From NCBI RefSeq assembly GCF_014648555.1, contig NZ_BMRI01000019.1, positions 103,622 through 138,617 of the forward strand: a DNA stretch of 34,996 bases, written 5' to 3'. The notes under the pieces are model-generated. The model did no database searches. It was not told the DNA's origin and was given only the letters and a program-made list of their open reading frames with translations. The DNA is from Kitasatospora griseola. GTDB lineage: Bacteria > Actinomycetota > Actinomycetes > Streptomycetales > Streptomycetaceae. A program made the position numbers and the translations under genes. Within the stretch, counting starts at the first letter, position 1; each line of letters opens with the position of its first letter. Shown here in pieces: positions 15,995 to 22,988 of this stretch.

Positions 15995-16572
15995 ATGAGA
16001 GCAGAAGGAACGACACCGGAACCGGAAACCTCTGTGCAGAGTGGGCTCACATCTCTGGGTGAGGTAGCGTGCCGTTATCAGGCGGATGAGATACGCCCGG
16101 AAGATCTGCCGATGATCGCTGCTGAGGTGCTCGCAGCCGAACTGGACACCCCGACATTGTGCGAGCTCGCCGGTTGGCCTCGCAACGCGGATGCCCGCGA
16201 CATTCCTTACGCGTTCGAGCAAGCACTTGCGAGTCCGGGATCCGGTTGCCGGATCGGGGCCTGGCGCGGCGCCACGCTCTGCGCCGGATGGCGGCGAGAT
16301 TCATCGATGGAGAGATAACTCCCGCTGAAGCGTTCCGCAGCTGGGCCGCCCATGTCTGCTGGTCAATCCCCAACGTGTGCCCTCGCCCTGACATCGTCTC
16401 CGCCGATCAGCCGCGGATGCTGACTGTGCCTGGCGTGCTCATCCTCAGCAAAGGCGTGGACCGTAAAGCAGATTTCACTGAGCCTCTGTCATTCTCTGCT
16501 GGAAGGTGTTTATGCGTGCAGAGAATACTTCGATGGCGCTGCCGGACGAGCATCGTTTGCACAGACCCGTAA
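15995..16572 (+). pseudogene. Frameshifted unrecognised gene
   Basis: The first frame starts at ATG 15995 behind AGGAG and reads a plausible soluble protein (LPMIAAEVLAAELDTPTLC, ELAGWPRNADARDIPYAFEQALA), then degenerates and stops at 16318. At about 16225-16232 the sense continues in the next frame as ESGIRLPDRGLARRHALRR, MAARFIDGEITPAEAFRSW. Adding one G in GCGAG (to GCGGAG) would join the two into a smooth protein, so a single-base loss is likely. The second frame stays open to 16572, but its end does not look like coding sequence and the true end is probably earlier. I do not recognise the family. GC is clearly lower than in the flanking genes, in keeping with acquired or decaying DNA. 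Confidence 0.6.
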
Positions 16573-16604
16573 CTCCTATGCGCAAGGGGTCTGTCTGCAA
16601 CTGA
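16512..16604 (+). CDS. Possible 30-residue small ORF
   Basis: ATG at 16512 follows GGAAGG (16501-16506) by 5 bases and opens a 30-residue frame, MRAENTSMALPDEHRLHRPV and onward, ending at TGA 16604. It overlaps the tail of the frameshifted gene and an inverted repeat. It may be another decayed gene start. No family is recognised and support is only the ribosome site. Confidence 0.2.
   Translation: MRAENTSMALPDEHRLHRPVTPMRKGSVCN
16561..16594. repeat. Inverted repeat ACAGACCC / GGGTCTGT
   Basis: An 8-bp perfect inverted repeat (16561-16568 and 16587-16594) encloses an 18-nt loop, 40 bases before the RidA ribosome site. It could be a weak terminator of the preceding decayed gene or an operator. 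Confidence 0.35.
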
Positions 16605-16629
16605 CGGTCCCGCGCACTGCATCAAGGGA

Positions 16630-17010
16630 GTGAGTCATGAGTTCTCAGGTGAAGGCATTCGGGTTCGGCATGCCACTCAGGTCGGTGACACGGTTTATGT
16701 GTCGGGGCAGCTGTCTCATGACCGTCACGGCAACTTCGTGGGTGCCGGCGACTTCGAACTGCAGGTCCGCACCACGCTGGAGAATCTGGACCTGGTGCTG
16801 AGGCAATTCGGGGCCGAGCGTGGCCAGATAGCGGAGACCACGGTTCTGGTGAGGAACCTGCGGAAGAACTTCGACACGACAGCACGCCTCCACGCCGAGT
16901 ACTTCGGGGAGCACCGGCCCACCAGCACGGTCATGGGCGTTTCCGACTTGGCACTGCCGGACCAACTCGTGGAGATCGGCGCGCTCGTGCGTCTCGATGT
17001 GAAGCCATAG
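16630..17010 (+). CDS. RidA-family (YjgF/YER057c/UK114) protein with disrupted N-terminus
   Basis: The frame from GTG 16630 gives 126 residues, of which about 15 onward are clearly RidA-like: ATQVGDTVYVSGQLSHD, GDFELQVRTTLENLDLVL, TTVLVRNLRKNFD, STVMGVSDLALPDQLVEIGA. RidA proteins deaminate reactive enamine/imine intermediates as trimers; the Arg that binds the carboxylate in classical members is not obvious here. The good ribosome site GGGAG (16626-16630) points instead to ATG 16637, in another frame, which reads MSSQVKAFGFGMP as family members begin and then derails. A short non-triplet deletion between GMP and ATQVG would explain this. GTG 16630 has no ribosome site of its own, so the gene may be silent. 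Confidence 0.62.
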   Translation: MSHEFSGEGIRVRHATQVGDTVYVSGQLSHDRHGNFVGAGDFELQVRTTLENLDLVLRQFGAERGQIAETTVLVRNLRKNFDTTARLHAEYFGEHRPTSTVMGVSDLALPDQLVEIGALVRLDVKP

Positions 17011-17013
17011 GTG

Positions 17014-17280
17014 GGGAGGCCGGCCTGATTTCTTCAGTGATCCTCTTACATCCTGAATAGTTGCAGGTCAGCAGCGTGTGGACGGCTTGGACGATGGTGC
17101 TGATGAGGCGGGTGGAGCATCTGGCTCGTCGTAGCAGCCGCCAGGCTTCAACTGGGCGAAGGCGCGTTCGCCGGGGGCTCTCAGCCGGGCGTGATCGCGG
17201 ATGAACTACTGGTAATGCGGGGACTGTTCGCGGTGGCCATGCGGGACGTCGAGCGGGGCAGGAAACGGAACCAACAGGGC
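17014..17280 (-). mobile_element. IS5-like transposase remnant, 3' end, frameshifted
   Basis: Read on the minus strand, about 17215 down to 17171 gives RDHARLRAPGERAFAQLK after an in-frame TAG. One frame over, 17133 down to about 17040 continues WRLLRRARCSTRLISTIVQA, then VHTLLTCNYSGCKRITEE. This is the C-terminal signature of IS4/IS5-type DDE transposases common in streptomycetes, including the Glu of the DDE triad within the PGERAFAQLK region. At least one frameshift (between K and W) and one stop codon are visible, and no N-terminal part is found. It is a dead fragment. The family name is from memory of such C-termini. Confidence 0.65.
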
Positions 17281-17395
17281 CTCTTCGGCCGCCGGTGTGA
17301 TGAGTGGAATCACCACGCCGACGACGAGGGGCCCTGCCTCGTCACCACACCCGCTGACCAGCCCATTTCATCCTCCGGCACAGGACGAAAGAGGT

Positions 17396-17545
17396 TCACT
17401 GAAGTGGCTGTTCAGCGGCCTGCTGCAGCAGCGCCCGTGCGGAGTCCGCGTAGCGCATCGCGGTCTCGTCGAGCCCGAACACCTCGGCGAGGTGGAGCGG
17501 GTCGGGCCCGTGAGTCAGGGCCTCTTCGAATTGTCGACGGAATGT
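17396..17545 (-). pseudogene. Integrase-like protein C-terminal remnant
   Basis: The last ~48 residues of a minus-strand frame read RRQFEEALTHGPDPLHLAEV and FGLDETAMRYADSARALLQQ before a stop at 17396. This resembles the tail of phage-integrase-like proteins found in streptomycete mobile DNA. Upstream of it the frame turns into Arg/Gly/Trp-rich noise over the minisatellite, so only the tail is genuine. It has no start or catalytic Tyr and is a fragment. The integrase link is from memory and moderate. Confidence 0.45.
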
Positions 17546-17822
17546 CGCACACAACCGAGGGCCGGAGCCGGCGAACGGGCCAGGGTCGTCGACTCTCGCG
17601 CTGCCGCGCGGAAGGCACGTGGATTCCCGATTACCGTCCCAGGACGCCCCGCCGGCAACCGGAGCAGGTGCTGCGCATGCGGCGCTGCGCCTTGTCCGCG
17701 CCCCTGGGCCGCTGACCGGAGGAGCTGCGCGGAAAGGGCAGGCCGCGGACCGCAAGCCTGCCGTCACGTCTCGTCCGCGATGCCCGGACCCCATGCCCCA
17801 CCACCTCCCACCGGAGGCGCAG

Positions 17823-18330
17823 CGTGCCGTACCCCGATGCCGGCGCGCCACGACGAACTCAATGCCTCCGCCTGGCCTCGCCGCAGGCGTTGGCATTGCG
17901 GCTCGTCGGCGACGCCCCGGATCAGGCTCCACCCCACCGCAGGCACACCACACACCATGACAAAGCCACCCCTCAACCCCGGCCCGCCACAACCACCAGC
18001 GCCACGTGCCGTCCAAGGCACCCCAAACCAGATCCCCCCGCCGCAGGCACACCACGCTACAACGAACTCAACCCCCCGACCCCGACCCGCCGCAGGCGCC
18101 GATCCCACGTGCCGTCGAAGGCACCCCAAACCAGATCCCGCCCCGCCGGAGCCGCGCCACGCACCACAACGAACTCAACTCCCCCGGCCCCAGCCCGCCG
18201 CAGCCACCAGCACCACGTGCCGTCGAAGGCACCCCGAACCAGGCCTCGCCCCGCAGCAGGCACACCACGCCACAACGAACTCAACTCCCCGGCCCCGGCC
18301 CGCCGCAGGCACCGGTGCCTATGTGTCGTC
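17823..18330. repeat. GC-rich tandem repeat (minisatellite), unit about 106 bp
   Basis: Three good copies begin with CACGTGCCGTC at 18003, 18106 and 18214; a diverged copy precedes them from about 17895 and a shorter one from about 17823. Periods are 103, 108 and 106 bp. Each unit holds CGAAGGCACCCCAAACCAG, CACACCACGC, AACGAACTCAACTCCCC and a CCGCCGCAGGCACC-like end. A fourth related start, TGTGTCGTCGGTGGCGCCCC, lies at 18321, inside the last codons of the AraC gene. Because periods are not multiples of three, no frame stays constant; long open frames on both strands here are artefacts of composition. Confidence 0.75.
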
Positions 18331-19230
18331 GGTGGCGCCCCGGACGGAGGTGCGGAAGGCGATGGGGGTGGTGCCGGTGCGTTGGTGGAAGAACTTGGCG
18401 AAGTTGGCGGCGTCGGCGAAGCCGAGGTGGTCGGCTATGCGGGCGGCGGGGGTGTCGCTGTGGGCGAGGAGGCGTTTGGCTTCGAGGACGACGCGGCGGT
18501 CGACGAATTCCTTGGCGCCGATGCCCGCGGCGGCGAGGGTCGCGCGGGAGAGGGTGCGGGGCGAGTAGCCGAGGGCTTTGGCGTAGTCCTCGACGCGGCG
18601 GGTGCGGGTGAAGTGGTGCTCGACGGCGTGGCGGAAGCGGCGGTAGGTCTCGCCGGGTTCGGCGGTGGCGGTGCCGCAGGGGGTCGCGGGGTTGGCGAGG
18701 CGCAGCAGGAGTGCGGCGAGCAGGTGGCGGAGGAGGGCGTGGTGGATGTCGGCGGGCAGGTCCGCGCCGGAGGCGTACTCGTGGTGGAGGTGGTGGAGCG
18801 CGGCGCGCAGCGCCTCGCGGGTGGGGCCGGCGGTGTGCAGGACGGCGGCGGCAAAGGGGTCGTCGAGGTGGGCGGCGGCGACCGTCGCGGGGTCGGGGAA
18901 GCCGGGTTCGAAGAGGACGAGGGTGCCGTCGGCGTCGCCGAGCTCGCCCCATTGCTGGACCTGTCCGGGTCGGACCCAGAGCCAGCTGCCGGGGTGGACG
19001 GCGTGCTCGGTGAAGTCGACGGTGTGGTGGAGGGTGCCGCGGTCGAGGGTGAGCAGGTGGTGGAAGGCGGGCCGCTGGGGGCGGTGGAAGGTGCGGTCGG
19101 TCGCGGTGGCGCGGCGGGCGCGGAGTTCGGCGAGGGTCATCACTTCGACGCCGGCGGGCCCGCCGGGGGGCGCGGCGAAGGGGACCTCGGGGATCGCCGT
19201 CCCGGACGTCGGGTTGTCGCTGCCTCGCAT
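18319..19230 (-). CDS. AraC-family transcriptional regulator
   Basis: The protein has 303 residues from ATG 19230. The N-terminal half is a cupin-like sensing domain (FHHLLTLDRGTLHHTVDFTE, HPGSWLWVRPGQVQQW). The C-terminal ~100 residues form the double helix-turn-helix: VEDYAKALGYSPRTLSRAT, then KRLLAHSDTPAARIADHLGF and ADAANFAKFFHQRTGTTPIA, with the family's F-x-K-x-F-x-x-x-G-x-x-P pattern. It binds DNA as an activator or repressor; the ligand is unknown. The frame is open to 19548, but that part overlaps the divergent LacI gene and is rejected. It is 94 bp from that gene, so the two may share a control region. The 3' end merges into the tandem repeat. Confidence 0.9.
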   Translation of the reverse strand: MRGSDNPTSGTAIPEVPFAAPPGGPAGVEVMTLAELRARRATATDRTFHRPQRPAFHHLLTLDRGTLHHTVDFTEHAVHPGSWLWVRPGQVQQWGELGDADGTLVLFEPGFPDPATVAAAHLDDPFAAAVLHTAGPTREALRAALHHLHHEYASGADLPADIHHALLRHLLAALLLRLANPATPCGTATAEPGETYRRFRHAVEHHFTRTRRVEDYAKALGYSPRTLSRATLAAAGIGAKEFVDRRVVLEAKRLLAHSDTPAARIADHLGFADAANFAKFFHQRTGTTPIAFRTSVRGATDDT

Positions 19231-19324
19231 GGTCACCACCCGCAGCCAGGCTACCTCCGGTGGATCTTCCGCCGGGAGGGCGGCGGTACGGTCGGTGCAG
19301 CAGTGGGACGGGAGGGGAGCGGGG

Positions 19325-20323
19325 ATGGAGCGGCGTCCGACGTTGCACGATGTGGCGCGGGAGGCGGGGGTGAGCGCGAAGACCGTCTCGCGGGTGTTGA
19401 ACGGGGACGGGCCGGTGGCGGCCGCGACCCGGGAGCGGGTGCAGGCGGTGGTGCGGCGGCTGGGCTTCCGGCCGAACCTGCTGGCGCGCAGTATTCGCAC
19501 GGGCGGTCCGGATTCGACGGTGGGGCTGGTGGTGCCGGATCTGGACAATCCGTTCTTCGGGGCGCTCGCGGGCGGGGTGGAGGAGGCGGCGCGGGCCCGC
19601 GGGTTGACGGTGCTGCTGGGGTGTTCCGGTGGTGATCCGGCACGCGAGACGGAGGTGGTAAGCGCTTTCCTTGCGCGTCGGACGGCCGTCCTGCTGGTGG
19701 TTCCGGCGACGGGCGGGGAGGCGTCGGCGCAGGCCCGGGCGGCGGGGGTGCCGCTGGTGTTCGTGGACCGGCCGGGGCCGGATGCGGACTGCGTGGTGTC
19801 CTCGAACCGGGCGGGCGCCCGCGAGGGCGTGGCTCATCTGCTGGGTCTGGGCCACCGTCGGGTGGCGTTCCTCGGCGATCTGCCGCCGGAGCTGTACACC
19901 CGCCGGGAGCGCCTGGCGGGCTACCTGGAGGCGTTCGCGGCGGCGGGCGTCACCCCGGCCGACGCGCTGGTCGCGGAGGCCCGGACGGCGGCGGACGCCG
20001 AACTCGCGGCGCTGCGGCTGCTCGCGCTGCCGGACCCGCCGACGGCGCTGTTCGCGTCCCATCTGAACGCGGCGACGGGTGCGGTGCTGGCGCTGGGACG
20101 GGCGGGGCGGCGCGAGGTGGCGCTGCTGGCGTTCGACGACCTGCCGCTGGCGGAGGTGCTGGATCCACCGCTGTCGGCGGTCGCGCAGGCCCCGGCGGAG
20201 CTGGGCGCGGCGGCGCTCCGACTGGCGCTGGCCCGGCTGGACGGGGACGACTCGCCGCCACGCACCGAGACGGTCCCGACCCACCTGGTGCTGCGCGGCA
20301 GGCCGGTGACGGCGCGCCCTTGA
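19325..20323 (+). CDS. LacI-family transcriptional regulator
   Basis: The protein has 332 residues. ATG 19325 lies behind GGGAGGGGAG. Residues 5-60 are the LacI helix-turn-helix and hinge: LHDVAREAGVSAKTVSRVL, NGDGPVAAATRERVQAVVRR, LGFRPNLLARSIRTG. The rest is a periplasmic-binding-protein-like ligand domain: VGLVVPDLDNPFFGALAGGV, VPLVFVDRPGPDADCVVSSN, LGHRRVAFLGDLPPELYTRR. The C-terminal core AFDDLPLAEVLDPPLSAVAQ matches the usual DD-P-ante-L-T-V-Q region. It would repress a catabolic operon until a small ligand binds. The flavoenzyme gene 72 bp downstream is the obvious candidate target. CCGCC-GGT-GGCGG at 20328-20340 could be an operator or a weak hairpin. Confidence 0.93.
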   Translation: MERRPTLHDVAREAGVSAKTVSRVLNGDGPVAAATRERVQAVVRRLGFRPNLLARSIRTGGPDSTVGLVVPDLDNPFFGALAGGVEEAARARGLTVLLGCSGGDPARETEVVSAFLARRTAVLLVVPATGGEASAQARAAGVPLVFVDRPGPDADCVVSSNRAGAREGVAHLLGLGHRRVAFLGDLPPELYTRRERLAGYLEAFAAAGVTPADALVAEARTAADAELAALRLLALPDPPTALFASHLNAATGAVLALGRAGRREVALLAFDDLPLAEVLDPPLSAVAQAPAELGAAALRLALARLDGDDSPPRTETVPTHLVLRGRPVTARP

Positions 20324-20395
20324 CCGCCCGCCGGTGGCGGATGGAGGGTGGCGGCCACGACGATCACCACCCCAGGAATCCCTTGAGGAGCGCGG

Positions 20396-21559
20396 ATGGC
20401 CCCGCAGTTCGGCGACTACCAGAACGAGATCTACTTCGAGGCGCTGTTCGGCGTCGCGCCCAAGTACCCGATGACGTTCGCGGGCCTGGCGGAGCGTGCG
20501 GAGCGGACGCTGGCCCCGGACGTGTGGTCGTACGTGGCGGGCGGCGCGGGCGACGAGCACACCCAGCGGGCGAACGTCGCGGCGTTCGAGCGCTGGGGGC
20601 TGGTGCCGCGGATGCTGGTCGGCGCGAAGGAGCGGGACCTGCGGGTGGACCTGTTCGGTCTGGAGCTGGCGTCGCCGCTGTTCCTGGCCCCGGTCGGGGT
20701 GCTGGGGCTGTGCGCGCCGGACGGGCACGGGGATCTGGCGGCGGCCCGGGCCGCGGCCCGTACGGGGGTGCCGATGGTGGCGTCGACGCTGTCGGTGGAC
20801 CCGATGGAGCAGGTGGCGGCGGAGCTGGGCGACACGCCGGGGCTCTTCCAGCTGTACACGCCGACCGACCGGGCGCTCGCGGAGTCGCTGGTGCACCGGG
20901 CGGAGGCGGCCGGCTTCAAGGGCATCGTGGTGACCCTGGACACCTGGGTGACCGGCTGGCGGCCGCGCGACCTGGGCAGCGGCAGCTTCCCGCAGCTGCG
21001 CGGCCACTGCCTGGCGAACTACACCTCGGACCCGGTGTTCCGGGCCGGGCTGAAGGACCCGGACGGGGATCCGCGGGGCGCGGTGATGGACTGGGTGCAG
21101 ATCTTCGGCAACCCGCTGACCTGGGACGATCTGCCGTGGCTGCGTTCGCTGACCGACCTGCCGCTGATCCTGAAGGGCCTGTGCCACCCGGAGGACGTCC
21201 GGCGGGCGAAGGACGCCGGCGTGGACGGCGTCTACTGCTCCAACCACGGCGGCCGGCAGGCGAACGGCGGGCTGCCGGCGCTGGAGTCGCTGGCCGAGGT
21301 GGTCGCGGCGGCGGACGGCCTGCCGGTGCTGTTCGACTCGGGGGTGCGCAGCGGCTCGGACGCGGTGAAGGCGCTGGCGCTGGGCGCGACGGCGGTGGGC
21401 GTGGGCCGTCCGTACGTGTACGGGCTGGCGCTGGGCGGCGAGGCGGGGGTGGTGCACGTGCTGCGGTCGCTGCTGGCGGAGGCGGATCTGCTGATGGCGG
21501 TGGACGGCTATCCGTCGCTGGAGTCGTTGCGTGCGCCGGGGGCGCTGCGCCGCCGCTGA
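20396..21559 (+). CDS. Lactate 2-monooxygenase-like FMN-dependent alpha-hydroxy-acid oxidase
   Basis: The protein has 387 residues from ATG 20396, behind GAGGAG. It closely resembles mycobacterial lactate 2-monooxygenase: [20 protein letters not shown] at the start, [20 protein letters not shown] with the active-site Tyr, [20 protein letters not shown], and [18 protein letters not shown] with the catalytic base His284 and substrate-binding Arg287. [19 protein letters not shown] and [10 protein letters not shown] form the FMN phosphate site. Lactate monooxygenase oxidises L-lactate with O2 to acetate, CO2 and water; a lactate or glycolate oxidase activity is also possible. Length and the GDEHTQRAN loop favour the monooxygenase. 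The LacI regulator directly upstream may control it. Confidence 0.9.
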   Translation: MAPQFGDYQNEIYFEALFGVAPKYPMTFAGLAERAERTLAPDVWSYVAGGAGDEHTQRANVAAFERWGLVPRMLVGAKERDLRVDLFGLELASPLFLAPVGVLGLCAPDGHGDLAAARAAARTGVPMVASTLSVDPMEQVAAELGDTPGLFQLYTPTDRALAESLVHRAEAAGFKGIVVTLDTWVTGWRPRDLGSGSFPQLRGHCLANYTSDPVFRAGLKDPDGDPRGAVMDWVQIFGNPLTWDDLPWLRSLTDLPLILKGLCHPEDVRRAKDAGVDGVYCSNHGGRQANGGLPALESLAEVVAAADGLPVLFDSGVRSGSDAVKALALGATAVGVGRPYVYGLALGGEAGVVHVLRSLLAEADLLMAVDGYPSLESLRAPGALRRR

Positions 21560-21583
21560 GCCCGGCCCGGGCACTCGCCCGCC

Positions 21584-21606
21584 TTATTGCGACTTACTTG
21601 CAATAA
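21584..21606. promoter_or_regulatory. Nur/Fur-like palindrome between convergent genes
   Basis: TTATTGC (21584-21590) and GCAATAA (21600-21606) form a perfect 7-bp inverted repeat. Its core, TTGCGA-N5-TTGCAA, fits the remembered Nur box pattern (TTGCAA-N5-TTGCAA) of the nickel-responsive Fur-family regulator in Streptomyces. It lies 25 bp after the flavoenzyme stop, and no plus-strand gene follows for over 1.3 kb. A palindrome CTGCATGCAG follows at 21611-21620. Regulator identity is inference from pattern only. Confidence 0.5.
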
Positions 21607-21661
21607 CAGACTGCATGCAGCAGAGTGGGGCCGCGGGGTCGTCCTCCGATCGTCTTCCCAA

Positions 21662-21688
21662 CCGGCGCCCGCCGGGACACGGCGCCGG
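21662..21688. terminator. Hairpin between convergent genes
   Basis: CCGGCGCC (21662-21669) pairs with GGCGCCGG (21681-21688) around an 11-nt loop. It could terminate both the flavoenzyme gene and the minus-strand ATPase-like gene ending at 21728, or a short transcript starting near the Nur-like palindrome. Confidence 0.5.
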
Positions 21689-21727
21689 CCCCGCGCCAAC
21701 CCCTCCCCCGCGACGGTCACCACGGCC

Positions 21728-22162
21728 TCAGCCGAGCGGCAGCCGCACCACCATGGTCTTGCCGCCGCCGTCCGGATCGGCCAGCGTCGCGGTGCCGCCA
21801 CCGGCCAGCAGCGCCATCTCGTGCACCAGGTTCAGGCCCCAACCGCCGCTGCCGTCGGGGTGCGGCGCCTCCCGGCGGCGCGGACAGTACGGGTGCCGGT
21901 CGTGCACCCGGATCGTCAACAGGTCCGGTTCGAAGTCCAGTTGGAGGGTGGCGCGGGGCGAGCGCACCGCCGCGTGCCGGACCGTGTTGGTGACCAGTTC
22001 GCTGACCACCAGCAGCACGGTGTCGGTCAGCGGATGGTCCGCGTCCAGGCCGCGGGCGGCCAGTTCGGCGCGCGCACTGCGGCGCGCTTCGGGCACGGAT
22101 GCGGGCACGGTCGCCAGGCTCAGGCGGTACCGCACGGTCTGGGGTGGGTCCGCGACAGCCAT
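21728..22162 (-). CDS. RsbW-like ATP-binding (HATPase_c) regulatory protein
   Basis: The protein has 144 residues. ATG 22162 follows AGGGA. It is a stand-alone GHKL ATPase domain of anti-sigma/serine-kinase type: the N box VVSELVTNTVRHA, the G1-like DGSGGWGLNLVHEMAL and the closing GGGKTMVVRLPL. Streptomycetes carry dozens of these; they bind partner sigma factors or anti-anti-sigma factors and phosphorylate the latter on Ser. No partner gene is adjacent. The N-terminal extension found further upstream in frame is Arg/Pro-rich and is left out. Confidence 0.87.
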   Translation of the reverse strand: MAVADPPQTVRYRLSLATVPASVPEARRSARAELAARGLDADHPLTDTVLLVVSELVTNTVRHAAVRSPRATLQLDFEPDLLTIRVHDRHPYCPRRREAPHPDGSGGWGLNLVHEMALLAGGGTATLADPDGGGKTMVVRLPLG

Positions 22163-22246
22163 GGTCGGTCCCTTCACGGCGGGGCAGCGACCGGGGCGGA
22201 GCGGGAAGCGCCGTCGTCCGGCCGCGTCGGGGCTCGGCAGCCCTGC

Positions 22247-22263
22247 CCGTCCGAACCGGACGG
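22247..22263. repeat. Inverted repeat CCGTCCG-AAC-CGGACGG
   Basis: A perfect 7-3-7 inverted repeat sits in the 235-bp space between the ATPase-like gene and the end of the Lrp gene, both on the minus strand. It is 84 bases upstream of the ATPase start and 135 bases past the Lrp stop, so it could be an operator or a terminator. Nothing else is seen in this spacer. Confidence 0.35.
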
Positions 22264-22397
22264 CGAACGAACCGGACAGATGGCCGACAACCAGTACGGT
22301 ACGGCCGAACCGGCCCATCTGCGGCGGCGGATGGTGGACAGTGGCCACAACTCGCCACCCCCGCCAGGAACTCCGCGCGGCCCCGCCCGGTCCGACG

Positions 22398-22877
22398 TCA
22401 GATCGGCGGCGTGGCGCCGGGGATCCGTTCGAAGACCAGGTTGGTGCGGGTCTGCGCCACCGCCGGATGGGTCGTCAGGTGCTCCACCACGAAGCGGCGC
22501 AGCGCCTCCGGGTCGGCCACCGCCACGTGCAGCAGGTAGTCCTCGCTGCCGGCCATGTGGAAGACCGCCAGCACCCCGGGCAGGTCCGGCGCGGCGGCGC
22601 GGAAGCTGCTGTTCTGCTCCTGGGTGTGCGCCCGCAGCCGGACCGAGATCATCGCCTGCAGCGACAGGCCGACGGCCGGCAGGTCCACCTCGGCGTGGTA
22701 GCCGCGGATCACTCCGCGCTCGCGCAGCGCCCGCACCCGGGTCAGGCAGGTGGACGGGGCGATCCCGACCAGCTCCGCCAGCGCGTTGTTGGCCATCCTG
22801 GCGTTCGCCAGCAGCGCCCGGACGATCGCCCGGTCGGTCTCGTCCAACGCCGCACGGGCCCGTGGAATGTTCGGCAC
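22398..22877 (-). CDS. Lrp/AsnC-family transcriptional regulator
   Basis: The protein has 159 residues from GTG 22877. It has an N-terminal winged helix (LDETDRAIVRALLANARMAN, LAELVGIAPSTCLTRVRALR, GVIRGYHAEVDLPAVG) and a C-terminal RAM domain (GVLAVFHMAGSEDYLLHVAV, ALRRFVVEHLTTHPAVAQT) that binds amino acids and builds octamers. Lrp proteins switch genes of amino-acid metabolism in response to their ligand. It is divergent, with a 111-bp gap, from a Cys/Met-type PLP enzyme; the same arrangement is known for Pseudomonas mdeR/mdeA, so it probably controls that gene. An in-frame ATG at 22913 is possible but extends beyond the family's usual start. Confidence 0.92.
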   Translation of the reverse strand: MPNIPRARAALDETDRAIVRALLANARMANNALAELVGIAPSTCLTRVRALRERGVIRGYHAEVDLPAVGLSLQAMISVRLRAHTQEQNSSFRAAAPDLPGVLAVFHMAGSEDYLLHVAVADPEALRRFVVEHLTTHPAVAQTRTNLVFERIPGATPPI

Positions 22878-22988
22878 GCCCCCAGCGTGGCGGCCCGTAC
22901 CGAAGATCCGCAAGACCGCGTCCGCCCGCGCCGAATGATCGACTGCCGCTATGGCCTTCGACCAGCGGCAAGTTCACCATCGACGGCC

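Noticed and set aside
16047..16394. Minus-strand open frame opposite the frameshifted gene
   Set aside because: It has no ribosome site, and the plus-strand frames joined by one base give a more protein-like sequence.
17823..18330. CRISPR array
   Set aside because: Units are about 106 bp with no short repeat/unique spacer alternation and no cas genes nearby.
17824..19635. Long plus-strand frames across the minisatellite and into the AraC gene
   Set aside because: The repeat periods are not multiples of three and the later part is antisense to AraC motifs.
18281..21574. Minus-strand open frame of 1097 codons opposite the LacI and flavoenzyme genes
   Set aside because: Arg/Pro/His-rich composition typical of a shadow frame; the plus strand has unambiguous motifs.
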